Both the position numbers and the translations under genes were made by a program. The notes beneath the pieces are model-generated. The model was not told where the DNA came from. It saw nothing but the letters and a program-made list of their open reading frames with translations, and made no database searches. This document shows, in pieces, positions 44,290 to 52,956 of a DNA stretch of 64,000 nt (position 1 is its first letter; every line of letters begins with the position of its first letter). This DNA comes from Rhodococcus opacus B4 (GTDB lineage: Bacteria > Actinomycetota > Actinomycetes > Mycobacteriales > Mycobacteriaceae), in assembly GCF_000010805.1 (NCBI RefSeq), contig NC_012522.1:1-64000 (forward strand). The letters are read 5' to 3'.

Positions 44290-44640
44290 GTCGATTTCGT
44301 TGTGCCCGGGGACATGGTTGCGCGGAGTACTCGTCGTCGGTCACCGACGCAGAGTGGGCCACTCGACTCGCGATTCCTGCACCAGTGGCTCGGCAGGTCG
44401 CGGGAGGTGACCCGAGAAGTAGTGCTGCCGTTGATATTGGATGGCATCCAGTACATCATGCGCGGTGGTACCGCGTGGTGGAGACTGCCGGTGGAGTTCT
44501 GGTCAACCGGGACGGTGTCCGCGGTCTTCGCTCGCAAGAGACCTGTGCACGAAACTCGCCCAGAAACTCATCGCAAGGGTCTCCGGATCTGGATTTCGAC
44601 GAACCCGTCTGCACTCGACGGGACACCGGAATCCGCACGA
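44290..44640 (+). pseudogene. IS5-like transposase N-terminal remnant
   Basis: Pieces in different frames recall the N-terminus of IS5-family (IS1647/IS427-type) transposases: VTDAEWA near 44340, VVLPLILDGIQYIMRGGTAWWRLPVEF at about 44418-44500, and ARDLCTKLAQKLIARV near 44540-44590. Frameshifts separate them and no catalytic DDE part follows. A dead fragment; exact ends are not determined. Confidence 0.45.
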
Positions 44641-44767
44641 TCAGGTGCAGCCTGCGGTACCCGTTCGGCTCTGTCGACGGTACGTGAAGCGCATGCCCCC
44701 GTGCTTCTTTGCCTCGCCGAAGCGTCCGACGGTGCGAATCCGCCCCGGTCCAGGTCGGCGTGGGGTG

Positions 44768-45200
44768 TCACCGGGCGGTGGGGCGACCCCTCGACGCCCC
44801 ACCGGTGTACGCACCGCCATACGAACCGGTGAACGTGGCCCCGCGTACTCCCGATGCAGCACCCACAGGTCGCTCCTGGAAGGACCCGAGCGGTCGACGC
44901 TCACCTCGGCGGGAACGGTTGGTGTGCTTTCGTCGGTCCGACTCGGTCATGCCACCCCACACGCCGTAGGATTCACCCGAGGTCAGCGCGTGATCGCGAC
45001 ACCGCACCAGCCCGGGGCACACCTGACAAATCTGCCGGGCCCGCGCTTCACACCGATCCGGAGCGCCGCGCCGTTCACCGTCGGGGGAGAAGGAACACCG
45101 ACAGTTCGGCGCCGCGGCACGCCAGCCATTCACCGGAATCAGCGGTGACCGCCGCCGGGAACGGCTCCCTCAAGATCGGCAATGGCGGATTCCTATCCAT
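44768..45200 (-). pseudogene. Second WhiB gene, frameshifted
   Basis: Reading from ATG 45200 gives MDRNPPLPILREPFPAAVTA and GEWLACRGAELSVF with the first cluster Cys. After about 45090 the sense continues one base out of phase as FSPDGERRGAPDRCEARARQ, ICQVCPGLVRC and YGVWGGMTESDRRKHTNRSR, to 44768. One extra C in the TTCCTTC tract near 45090 explains the break. The paralogue at 38896 is intact. Without repair the downstream frame lacks the first Fe-S ligand in its proper context. Confidence 0.65.
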
Positions 45201-45477
45201 TGACACCGTCGGCGTCGCGGCGCGGCAGCACTGTGGCACCGGGATGCTGCTTCTCACCGCCACCGCGATCCGCAGACGGCCACGACAGGACACGGACAGC
45301 TGCGGTGGTGGCGCTGACATGGTTCCGGCGGGCCACATCGAGGAGAGCATCGAAGCCGGCGTCATCGCTACAGGCGCGTTGCTCGGCCAGGACCGCCGCC
45401 GCGGCGGACAGCAACTGCGCGTCCGCAGGCTGCGGCGAATGTCCTCGTCCGGGTACTGCGGAGGTGTCGGTCGGCAT
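45193..45477 (-). CDS. Small ANTAR-like protein
   Basis: A 94-residue protein from ATG 45477, with AAAGGACC upstream. DAQLLSAAAAVLAEQRACSD followed by AGFDALLDVARRNHVSATTA and AVRVL matches the three-helix ANTAR RNA-binding fold (two helices with A-x3-A-x-R spacing). ANTAR proteins bind paired hexaloop hairpins in nascent RNA and block termination. Only the ANTAR part is present, with a 20-residue polar tail. It overlaps the proposed whiB start by eight bases. Confidence 0.55.
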   Translation of the reverse strand: MPTDTSAVPGRGHSPQPADAQLLSAAAAVLAEQRACSDDAGFDALLDVARRNHVSATTAAVRVLSWPSADRGGGEKQHPGATVLPRRDADGVNG

Positions 45478-46162
45478 GAGGGTCCTTTCGCTACATCGGC
45501 CCGTACAGCGGGACAGGTGAGGTCGGCGCGGGGGCGAGGTCTCGCGTCACACTGTTGACTCCGCCTGGTCTGGGTCTGTCACTCCAGTCTCCAGGAACGG
45601 ACATCCGGAGAACACAGGCCTTTACCTAGGCCTTACCTAGGCGAAGGCAGGTGTCGTGGATGAGACCGTTGATGGGGCGCTCGGTCTTGTGTCGCGGACC
45701 ACGCACGTCGGGCGTAGCCGAGTGGCACGACACCGACACGCCTGGCGTCTACGAGCGGTTCACTTCGGCGAAGGTGCGGATGACTCTGGTTGTGCAGGAG
45801 TAAATCCGATGAACCCTCAGGCCGCGGCAATAGCTGACGCCCCTACCGATCGATCGGTTGCATTCCTTGGCGGCGCGGTGCCGATCGATGTGAAGTGTTC
45901 GTCGCAGTGGTCGGACTCCGGCGCGGCACCCGCTCAGAGCAGTGCGATGCACCCTCGCCTGGTCGATCGGGAAGCTCTCGACCCGAGCAAGGAACCGGAA
46001 TGAGTGCGCCTGATCTGCTGAATTCAGCCTCCGGCCCACAGATCCCAGCCACAACGACATGCACCACAATCTTCGGCAAAAGTGTAGGATAGTGCTGAGT
46101 CATCCTGCGTCTCTTATACTCTCGAGGTGAGCGTGCGGTGATACACGAGGGTCGAGGTTGCG
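45478..46162. other. Region without a recognised gene
   Basis: A tandem CTTTACCTAGGC / CTTACCTAGGC motif lies at about 45623-45646. Open frames on both strands lack family-like sequence. It may hold the promoter of the ANTAR gene and remnants of older genes. Confidence 0.35.
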
Positions 46163-46390
46163 GTGCGCATAGACATCGGGTATGCGCCAGATTTGGTGCC
46201 CACCGTAGCGGCGAACATCCAGCGGGGCGTAGACCAGGTGTACCGCGCGCACCAGGGTGCATCAGCCTCGACGGTGCGGGCAGCTATCAAACGCAAGTTC
46301 GGCAGGGCGATCGGAACAACGGCAATCGAGATCCTCGTCGGGTGCATCCCGGACGGGAACACTCCGGTGATCTCGTGCTCGCCTCCGTAG
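46163..46390 (+). CDS. Hypothetical 75-residue helical protein
   Basis: GTG at 46163 gives MRIDIGYAPDLVPTVAANIQ followed by RGVDQVYRAHQGASASTVRA and AIKRKFGRAIGTTAIEILVG. The pattern of helices resembles the small three-helix-bundle domain seen at the N-terminus of the ArsC at 14700, but the match is weak. Function unknown. Confidence 0.35.
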   Translation: MRIDIGYAPDLVPTVAANIQRGVDQVYRAHQGASASTVRAAIKRKFGRAIGTTAIEILVGCIPDGNTPVISCSPP

Positions 46391-46734
46391 CGATCGGGCC
46401 GCAAACAAGAGGAGGACCCGAGCGATCTCAACGTCCTGGTCTCCATCACCGCCACTCACAGCTGCAGCCTGTCCTGGCGCCACACGAGACGCGCCCCTAC
46501 GCAGCCGTATCCGGGAGACCCACGTGCGGACTGGCGCAGGGGTAGTGATCAAACGGTCGTCGGCAACTGGCCACCGCGGCAACTTCGGACGCTGGCACCC
46601 GCGATATCGTTGTCACAGACGACGTCTCCGGGGATCAAACCTGGAGGTGCACCTCGACGTCGCGCAGGGCCCCTTCGGCACCGCGGGCACTCTCCGCGCA
46701 GGCGGTGTTCGCCATCGTGGCGAGATTTTCAGTG
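46391..46734. other. Region without a recognised gene
   Basis: About 340 bases; frames on both strands appear unstructured. Nothing can be supported. Confidence 0.35.
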
Positions 46735-47046
46735 CTATGGATCGACGAGGTCGGCATGGCATCTGTCCGGGACCGCACGCACCCGGCGGCACGTTTGCAC
46801 TTCAAATGCGCCGGCACGGGATCCGCGGGAGCGCCCGTACCAGACCCACCCCATCGCATGATCGCTCACACGCATGTCCTCTTGACCCCGTTGGACCGGG
46901 CTCCGAGAACGTTTGATCAGCCGTTGACGTGGAACGCCGTGCCGCCGGCCGCGGTCGGCGGCACGGCGCCACGCGGCCTGGACGGCGGCGGTGCCACCGA
47001 TTCCGCCGGCGAGAACAAGCAAGAGCAGGGCGACATTGAGGTTCAC
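46735..47046 (-). CDS. Tiny membrane peptide, cassette copy B (C-terminally extended frame)
   Basis: GTG at 47046 follows AAGGACC. MNLNVALLLLVLAGGIGGTA, then AVQAAWRRAADRG matches copy A over the hydrophobic helix and GGxGG turn. The open frame runs on to 103 residues (Arg-rich, then unrelated to copy A), so the extension may be recently acquired or untranslated noise. The conserved N-terminal 25 residues are the supported part. Confidence 0.5.
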   Translation of the reverse strand: MNLNVALLLLVLAGGIGGTAAVQAAWRRAADRGRRHGVPRQRLIKRSRSPVQRGQEDMRVSDHAMGWVWYGRSRGSRAGAFEVQTCRRVRAVPDRCHADLVDP

Positions 47047-47133
47047 GGGACAGGTCCTTCTCGGGGGGCAGAATGTTGCTGCCGGTGCGGATCGTGATGT
47101 GGTGGAGCTCAGTTCGCTCGCAGCCCGGCGGGG

Positions 47134-47577
47134 TCAGCAACGAGGGCGAAGGAAGGTCGGGGTCGTCGTCACCGCACATCCGGCGAGTCGGGCCTTGATC
47201 TCCGGGGTACTGATCGACCGGGCACCGGCGAGGGTCGACGATGTCCTGTGGTCGGGTGTCACACTCATGATGGACGTCGATTCCTGCCTTCGTCTAGAAG
47301 TAGCTGGTTGGCTCCGAGTGCCATCGGTCAGATCATCGGCGGGCATGCAGTCACCCCACGAGAAGGCCGCGAAACCGTCGTCGACCGTTACACCCTCATC
47401 AGCGAACAACGTGCCCATCGCCGAACCACGCGAACGGCGATGGCCGGCGAAACTGTAAGTCGCTCTGCGCACCTCGGCCGATCCTTCCAGCGTCCACGCT
47501 CCAATATCCGGAGCACCTCGAGTCGAATAGGACCTAAAGTGAATCCTGCTATCGTTCCGACTTTTTCGGTGATTCAC
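47134..47577 (-). CDS. Hypothetical protein between cassette B genes, doubtful
   Basis: A 147-residue frame, with a possible internal start at 47268 (MSVTPDHRTSSTLAGARSIS). No domain and no clear ribosome binding site. It occupies the space that is only about 90 bases long in copy A, so it may be inserted DNA. Confidence 0.25.
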   Translation of the reverse strand: MNHRKSRNDSRIHFRSYSTRGAPDIGAWTLEGSAEVRRATYSFAGHRRSRGSAMGTLFADEGVTVDDGFAAFSWGDCMPADDLTDGTRSQPATSRRRQESTSIMSVTPDHRTSSTLAGARSISTPEIKARLAGCAVTTTPTFLRPRC

Positions 47578-47794
47578 CCTGGCCAGCCGGCGCCGACATA
47601 AGGGCCAGACCGTACCGATCGCAAACTAAAAGATAGTCGACCAAGGTGGGTCGAGGCTTCGCGACGCAGTACGCGTACGCGCGACACCTACCTTGTGGGA
47701 CGCGACCGGACTGGTGACCGCGTCGGTGCGGGGTGGTGTGCCCAGACGATGGCGCGGACCGCTAGCGGTTCCGCGCTCAACCCGGCTCACGTAC

Positions 47795-48211
47795 TCATCG
47801 TCGAGTGACCGGTCGAGCCATTCTCTCTTTCACTTCACTGCCGCCGTCGTCGTCGCGGATGTCTCTGCCAGCGGTTCCGCCCAGATGCCGGCGCACCTTC
47901 GCCTCGTGAGCGTCGACCTTGTACCTCAGCGGTTTTCCGGCCTTGGCCACCCGACGTCCCGCGACAGTCAGCATCGGTCGTGGAATCCCGATACCCATCA
48001 CCGGCACGCCTGTCACATAGTTCTCCTTGAACAGGAACATCGAGGCGTCGACCACTTCGTCGCGGGTGAGCGGCGAAGCCACCCACCCGACCTCTGCTCC
48101 GATGGCATCCGCGTCCAGAATCGGGCTGCGATAACCCTCCGTTGTCTTCGCAAGAAGCCAACGCAGAACAGCGTCACGAACCGCCCACTGACGATCGGTA
48201 GCTGCACTCAC
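47795..48211 (-). CDS. Winged-helix-like protein, cassette copy B
   Basis: A 138-residue paralogue of the protein at 41126. The first 38 residues are identical (MSAATDRQWAVRDAVLRWLL and the following KTTEGYRSPILDADAIG), then substitutions accumulate (WVASPLTRDEVVDASMFLFK). The wing GIPRPMLTVAGRRVAK is kept and the tails differ. The strong N-terminal identity implies recent duplication or selection on the DNA-contacting face. Divergent from the Lys/Arg-rich peptide gene at 48520. Confidence 0.65.
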   Translation of the reverse strand: MSAATDRQWAVRDAVLRWLLAKTTEGYRSPILDADAIGAEVGWVASPLTRDEVVDASMFLFKENYVTGVPVMGIGIPRPMLTVAGRRVAKAGKPLRYKVDAHEAKVRRHLGGTAGRDIRDDDGGSEVKERMARPVTRR

Positions 48212-48519
48212 ATTTCAGTCCTCCAACTAGATGCCACTAACGCTGCCCTGCACCATAGCCATCGGCAAGAAGTTCGCAAGTTCCGTGAAATTTCCTGCGC
48301 GCCTTGCACCTCGGAAACTCCCGACGGACAACGGCACGACGACCGCACCGGGCGCAGCTGGCGTCGGGGAGAATTTCGGATCGGGGAACAGTCCGCCGAC
48401 GACCCCGTCGTCATGAAGCCCTTACCAACCGCCTCTGATCGGCCGCTGAACTGGACTTGTTTCTTTTGTTGGGTATGGTCAAGGTCAGTTCGCGGTTGCC
48501 GATTCGGAAAGGACCGACA

Positions 48520-48642
48520 ATGGCTGACAAGTCCGCCGTCAAGAGTTCAAAACAGTCCGCACGCGCCCTCAAGGAGCGCCGGGCGGAGAAGCGAGAGAAG
48601 GCGCTCGAGTCCACTCAACTCACCCGAAAGAGGAAGAGCTGA
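48520..48642 (+). CDS. 40-residue Lys/Arg-rich peptide, cassette copy B
   Basis: ATG at 48520 with GGAAAGGACC upstream. MADKSAVKSSKQSARALKER, then a basic helix to LTRKRKS. Nearly identical to copy A in protein, leader and promoter region, with several silent DNA differences, which suggests protein-level selection. Confidence 0.62.
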   Translation: MADKSAVKSSKQSARALKERRAEKREKALESTQLTRKRKS

Positions 48643-48880
48643 AGCGACACTGGCGTCAACACCGCACCCCGACACCCTCTTCGCTGCCTGAACATCGATG
48701 ATATTGCCCCGCGAACTCGGCCCACAGCCCTGACCCGCGCCCACATCAGACGTACCAGATTCGGAAGAGAACGGCTCGGAACCTGGAAATATCATCGACT
48801 GCACTCTCTTCCAATTTCCTACAGCGGCGAACGAGGCTCACAAAACCCTGCCGAGTTCGAAGGAAGCACACCGCAGTCTT

Positions 48881-48929
48881 ATTGGTCCGCCCCGCGTGTG
48901 ACCACCCGATCGGGGGGCCAACTTCCGGC
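48881..48929. repeat. Conserved cassette boundary block, copy B
   Basis: ATTGGTCCGCCCCGCGTG, then ATCGGGGGGCCAACTTCCGG; partner of 42219-42264. Immediately followed by a long hairpin. Distance from the Lys/Arg-rich peptide stop is about 240 bases, as in copy A. Confidence 0.6.
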
Positions 48930-48934
48930 CTCTG

Positions 48935-48975
48935 ACACGCCCGTCCCGGCCGCGGAGGGGCCGGGACGGGCGTGT
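48935..48975 (+). terminator. 17-bp perfect GC hairpin
   Basis: 48935-48951 and 48959-48975 pair perfectly (arms ACACGCCCGTCCCGGCC) with a seven-base loop GCGGAGG. It lies 20 bases or less after the conserved block, before the large orphan membrane gene. The stem is typical of an actinobacterial terminator without a U tract; a TTCCC follows. Confidence 0.65.
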
Positions 48976-49171
48976 TCCCAACGAGAGCAGGGTGAGCGAG
49001 CCAGGGGCACGCACACAACATCCGGTGAGATGACCGTCTCCCCTGCCGACCTATTGGTCGGTGCAGGAGTGCCGGATGTGTCGAGAATTGATGGAACAAA
49101 AAATGAATCGTCCTGGACTCGTCACCCGCCGGCCGGCCCCGGCTTCGCTGTCGTCGAAGAGAGGCCGGGCA

Positions 49172-50764
49172 ATGTTGCGCGTCATCCTGCTGCCGTTGGA
49201 TATCGTCGAAAGCGCCGACCCGGTCCCGGTACCCGCGGTCGACGAGGTCGAACCGTTCCTGCCTGCCCGCATCAGCGCCCCCACCGCCACCGGAGACGAT
49301 GGACCCCAAGCACAGTTGCTGGCGTTCCGGCACATCGTCGACCGCAGGAGTCCCCCGGTTACCTTCGGCCTCGCACTCGATGGACAGCGCGCACCTGACG
49401 GTCGGCGTCGCCCCTACGTCGGCCCGCCGGCCACGTGCCTGTCACTGTGGGAGGTGCCCGGCAACGGACTGGTGCTGGCCTGCGAGGAACTCACCCCCGA
49501 CCGCGCCGGCAGCCTGATCGACCGGCACCATGATCCGCTCCGCGGCGGCGGTAGCCCCGAATTCTGGGCCGCCATCGAAGCATTCCTCCGCCCCTTCGGG
49601 TTGACGCCTGATGCGAGCCCGATGGACGTCTTCCCGCGGCTGAACACCCGACTGCCCAGCTCCGCGGTCTACCGGCCGCTGCGCAGCCTGACAATCCACG
49701 GCCCTCACCGGACTGATTCGGACACCCTCGAGGGCCTGATCATCGAGGTCCACACGGACGGGGTCGATACTGTACGGCGACTGGTCGATGAACCGGGCAC
49801 CTCACCCTGCGGCGGGGCCGCGTCCCGCTCCTACCGTGGACTCTTGCGCTGGCACCGGGTCCCGCTGATCGACAGGGCGTCTCGTCTCGGATCGGGGATC
49901 GCGATTCGCGAGGACGCCCGAGCCCTCGCCGTCGACGTCGGCGCCCCCGTTATCGGTCGCCAATATGTCGATCGGGGCACCCGTGAGATGCTCTACTGCC
50001 TCATCGGCTGGGTCGCCCTGCGCGCACAGCACTCGGCGGACCACCGACGCGTCCTGTCGCTCCTGCGCAACCGCCGCCAACTGAGCGAGGGTGGCGCCCT
50101 CGCGGGCCTCGGCGACATCGCGGCGGCCCGCACACGGATGATCGAGACACGGCTTCTGCAAGCACACCCCGCCGATGATCACCGCCTCCCGCCACGGATC
50201 GAATCGACACACCTTCGATCAACGCTGGTGCACCGCACCGCCGACGAGATCGCGTTTCTGCATACCGAACTCGGTAAGCTGTGTGACAGTGCTGAAAGCA
50301 GTCTGCTGCCTCACGCGGTCGCCTCCGCCCGAGAACGGCGGTCCACGCTCGTGTCGGTTGCGGCCGCCGGTGCGCTGTTCGTGACCTCGCTCCACGCGGC
50401 CGTCGCGGCATCGCCGGTGGACTTGCAGCGCTGGGGGTTCACCGTGGCGGTTGCCGCCGCGATCGGCGCTGTCGCCTTACTCGAGGTTGTCTCACGTCGT
50501 CGCCCCTCCAGGACACCACTGAAACCGACACCGGTCGCGCCGCCGCATGCCTCGCCCGTCGTGACGCCGGTCAGGGACCTCGAACGCCGACGGCTGGAGT
50601 CGATCTTCCCGTTCGAGACGCAGGTGTGGCGCACCGTTCCGAGTCGCCGCGGCATGACGCCCACGTTCCGAGAGTGCCTCGAGGCCAACGATCTTTCCGT
50701 CGGCGAGCCTTCCAACTCACTGTTGGTGATGGCAAGTCCGACATTCCGTCCAGCACCAAAATAG
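49172..50764 (+). CDS. Large orphan protein with C-terminal two-helix membrane anchor
   Basis: A 530-residue protein from ATG 49172 (MLRVILLPLDIVESADPVPV; GAGAGG upstream), with upstream starts possible to 49061. The first 300 residues alternate beta-like segments (LSLWEVPGNGLVLACEELTP, LIIEVHTDGVDTVRRLVDEP). A helical section follows (LRAQHSADHRRVLSLLRNRR, ARTRMIETRLLQ, DEIAFLHTELGKLCDSAESS). Two transmembrane helices at about 395-450 (STLVSVAAAGALFVTSLHAA, GFTVAVAAAIGAVALLEVVS) and a soluble tail end it. I recognise no family. The helical-stalk plus two-helix end resembles membrane effectors of conflict systems, but this is only a shape analogy. Confidence 0.6.
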   Translation: MLRVILLPLDIVESADPVPVPAVDEVEPFLPARISAPTATGDDGPQAQLLAFRHIVDRRSPPVTFGLALDGQRAPDGRRRPYVGPPATCLSLWEVPGNGLVLACEELTPDRAGSLIDRHHDPLRGGGSPEFWAAIEAFLRPFGLTPDASPMDVFPRLNTRLPSSAVYRPLRSLTIHGPHRTDSDTLEGLIIEVHTDGVDTVRRLVDEPGTSPCGGAASRSYRGLLRWHRVPLIDRASRLGSGIAIREDARALAVDVGAPVIGRQYVDRGTREMLYCLIGWVALRAQHSADHRRVLSLLRNRRQLSEGGALAGLGDIAAARTRMIETRLLQAHPADDHRLPPRIESTHLRSTLVHRTADEIAFLHTELGKLCDSAESSLLPHAVASARERRSTLVSVAAAGALFVTSLHAAVAASPVDLQRWGFTVAVAAAIGAVALLEVVSRRRPSRTPLKPTPVAPPHASPVVTPVRDLERRRLESIFPFETQVWRTVPSRRGMTPTFRECLEANDLSVGEPSNSLLVMASPTFRPAPK

Positions 50765-50863
50765 ACCCGACCTTCAGAACACCGGCCCCACGCTTGCGGA
50801 CCGTCATGTTCCAGCGCGACGCTCGCGCCGTTCTTCTTCTATCGTCAAAGGATTATCCGCGCG

Positions 50864-51622
50864 ATGCTAGTGACCTCGTACCCGTCCTGGTGGCAGATGC
50901 TGGCTGTGTTGTCGGTGGCCGTGGTGCTGTCCACGGCGGTGGGCATGGAGCGGCAGTTGCGGCAGAAGTCCGCCGGGATGCGTACCCATACCCTCGTCGG
51001 TCTCGGGGCTGCATTGTTCATGATCGTCAGCAAGTATGGGTTCAGCGACGTCCTCACCGAAGGCCTGGTCACGCTCGACCCCTCGCGGGTGGCCGGCCAA
51101 ATCGTCTCCGGAATCGGTTTCATCGGCGCCGGACTGGTCTTCGTCCGCCGCAACAAGGTCCGCGGACTGACCACCGCGGCGTCGATCTGGCTCACCGCCG
51201 CAATCGGGACCGCATCCGGTGCCGGGCTGATCCTTCCGGCGATGTTCGTCACCGGCTGCCACTTCGTCATCGCCTTCGCGTATCCGGTCGTCGTCCGTTA
51301 CAGCCGGCTCGGCAAGTCCAGCCAGCACCTGCTACGCGTGCGGTACGCCGACGGCACCGGCGCACTCCGGCGCATCATCTCCGCTTGCACGGAGCACGGG
51401 CTCGCCGTTCAGGGCTTCGCCACCCGACACCCCGATGCCGACGCCGGCGCCGGCGGCGTTCTCACCCGTCTGCGCGACAATCTGGACACTGCGATGCCAC
51501 TCGCCAGCGGCGTCGAAGTCGAACTCGAACTGTATGGAACCACGAACTTGAGCGAACTGATGACGCAACTATCGGTCCTCGACCACGTCGACGGAGTCCA
51601 TTGCGACGACCCACTGGAATAG
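50864..51622 (+). CDS. MgtC/SapB-family membrane protein
   Basis: A 252-residue protein. Four or five helices occupy the first 145 residues (LSTAVGMERQLRQKSAGMRT with the conserved E-R-Q, VGLGAALFMIVSKYG, SGIGFIGAGLVFVRRNKVRG, LTTAASIWLTAAIGTASGAG). A soluble ACT-like domain follows at about 155-252 (HLLRVRYADGTGALRRIISA). MgtC proteins help growth in low magnesium and modulate ATP synthase in pathogens. It lies 100 bases after the orphan membrane gene on the same strand. Confidence 0.9.
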   Translation: MLVTSYPSWWQMLAVLSVAVVLSTAVGMERQLRQKSAGMRTHTLVGLGAALFMIVSKYGFSDVLTEGLVTLDPSRVAGQIVSGIGFIGAGLVFVRRNKVRGLTTAASIWLTAAIGTASGAGLILPAMFVTGCHFVIAFAYPVVVRYSRLGKSSQHLLRVRYADGTGALRRIISACTEHGLAVQGFATRHPDADAGAGGVLTRLRDNLDTAMPLASGVEVELELYGTTNLSELMTQLSVLDHVDGVHCDDPLE

Positions 51623-51674
51623 GGGCGCTCCGCCATCGACTCGGGCCGGGTAGCGGTGAGGGAAAGGAAATACG

Positions 51675-51905
51675 ATGACCGGAAACACGGAAAATGTGAA
51701 TCGGATGATGACCTTCGCGCTTCACTGGTTCCCGCATCGCGGCGGCCCGGCGGCGGAGATAGTCGCTGTTCTCGGTATGGATACCGGCGAGTTCTTCCGC
51801 TGCCTGAACGCGCAGCTGCACCCGAACCCTCCAACTCCGCTCCGACCGGAGATTGTGCAGAAGATGAAGGCAGTGGCACGGCGGCGTCTGTGGCTCGCAG
51901 GTTGA
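51675..51905 (+). CDS. Small DUF3263-like protein
   Basis: A 76-residue protein. FALHWFPHRGGPAAEIVAVL followed by GMDTGEFFRCLNAQLHP gives a short helix-turn-helix-like unit recalling DUF3263 proteins of actinobacteria. The tail is helical and basic (IVQKMKAVARRRLW). It follows mgtC by about 50 bases with GAGGGAAAGG before the ATG. Function unknown. Confidence 0.5.
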   Translation: MTGNTENVNRMMTFALHWFPHRGGPAAEIVAVLGMDTGEFFRCLNAQLHPNPPTPLRPEIVQKMKAVARRRLWLAG

Positions 51906-52160
51906 GACCTACGGCCCGCGGAAGGCTTGGACGCGCTCCGGTTGCGTACCGGCAGCTGGCGCTATGGACTCGTCGGCTACAGCCGCACCACCTGCACCGA
52001 AAACTCCGGCCCGCTGGTCGGGCAACGCAAGTGTGAGCAGTTTCCCACCGGATGAGCCGGCTATCGACTTCCGGTGCCTCGTGCTGGTCGAGGACACCAC
52101 GACATAGCTTGCGGGGCGATCACGGCGACGGGGAAAGCCGTATCACTCACTCGGTCAGGG

Positions 52161-52730
52161 TCATTGATCTGTTGCCGCTGAAGGCGGTGTGATGAGGAAC
52201 GCGAGCCGGAATTTTCCGATTTTGATCTCGTCACCGTCGGCGAGCAGTGCAGTGTCGACCGGTGCCCGGTTGCGGTAGGTGCCATTGAGACTGCCGACAT
52301 CGGTCACCCGAAATGTGTCGTTGTCGCACCGGATCTGGGCGTGGCGACGGCCGACGGTCGTGTCGTCGAGGTAGATGTCGCTGTCGATGTGGCGACCGAT
52401 CGTGGTGACCGGCTGATCGAGCAGGAACCACTCACCGCGGTTCGGCCCCCGGGTGACCACGAGCAGCGCCGAACCAGACGGCAGTGCCTCGACCTCGTCA
52501 CGGCCCCACGGCGGTTCGCTGGCGGCCGGATGCCGTCGACGGCGGGCGGCGGGGAGATTCACCCCGGCGTACGTCTTCGCCGACAGTGGGCCATCGAGTG
52601 ACAACTCGGTCACCAGTGCGGCTTTCGCTCGACACTCGCGGAGCAGACGGTGAGCGTCATCTCGAATGCCCGAACCGGCCCGAGCACCGGAGCCGATGAT
52701 GGTGTCGGTGATGTCGAATGGTGCGCTCAC
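52161..52730 (-). CDS. FHA-domain protein, GarA-like
   Basis: A 189-residue protein. The C-terminal 90 residues are a forkhead-associated domain very close to mycobacterial GarA: TTIGRHIDSDIYLDDTTVGR, RRHAQIR and VTDVGSLNGTYRNR hold the phosphothreonine-contacting Arg, Ser/Arg-His and Asn-Gly. The N-terminal 90 residues are variable and lack GarA's ETTS site. GTG 52730 is chosen for AGAGAGGACC upstream. GarA/OdhI proteins regulate 2-oxoglutarate metabolism by binding phosphorylated kinases; the TCA genes nearby make this interesting. Confidence 0.8.
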   Translation of the reverse strand: MSAPFDITDTIIGSGARAGSGIRDDAHRLLRECRAKAALVTELSLDGPLSAKTYAGVNLPAARRRRHPAASEPPWGRDEVEALPSGSALLVVTRGPNRGEWFLLDQPVTTIGRHIDSDIYLDDTTVGRRHAQIRCDNDTFRVTDVGSLNGTYRNRAPVDTALLADGDEIKIGKFRLAFLITPPSAATDQ

Positions 52731-52793
52731 GACGAGGTCCTCTCTCTGCGACGAGGAGAGCAAGCTAGCACTTACCTCATACAACTATTATTT

Positions 52794-52807
52794 ACTATTA
52801 GAATAGT
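52794..52807. promoter_or_regulatory. AT-rich palindrome between divergent FHA and regulator genes
   Basis: ACTATTAGAATAGT is palindromic apart from the two central bases, in an unusually AT-rich 40-base patch. A second weak repeat (CTACT...AGTAG) lies at about 52926-52950. Candidate promoter or operator for the divergent genes at 52730 and 52957. Confidence 0.45.
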
Positions 52808-52956
52808 GCAAACTCGTGGTCCGGCGTAAGGTGAAACGCGTGTGACTAGCATCACTAGTGGTGCTTGGCCTGGCACGATCCGATGATCGACCGCGCGCTG
52901 CATCCTTCGTCGATACGGATGGTTTCTACTAACAGTCTCGGCTAAAGTAGTGAGGC

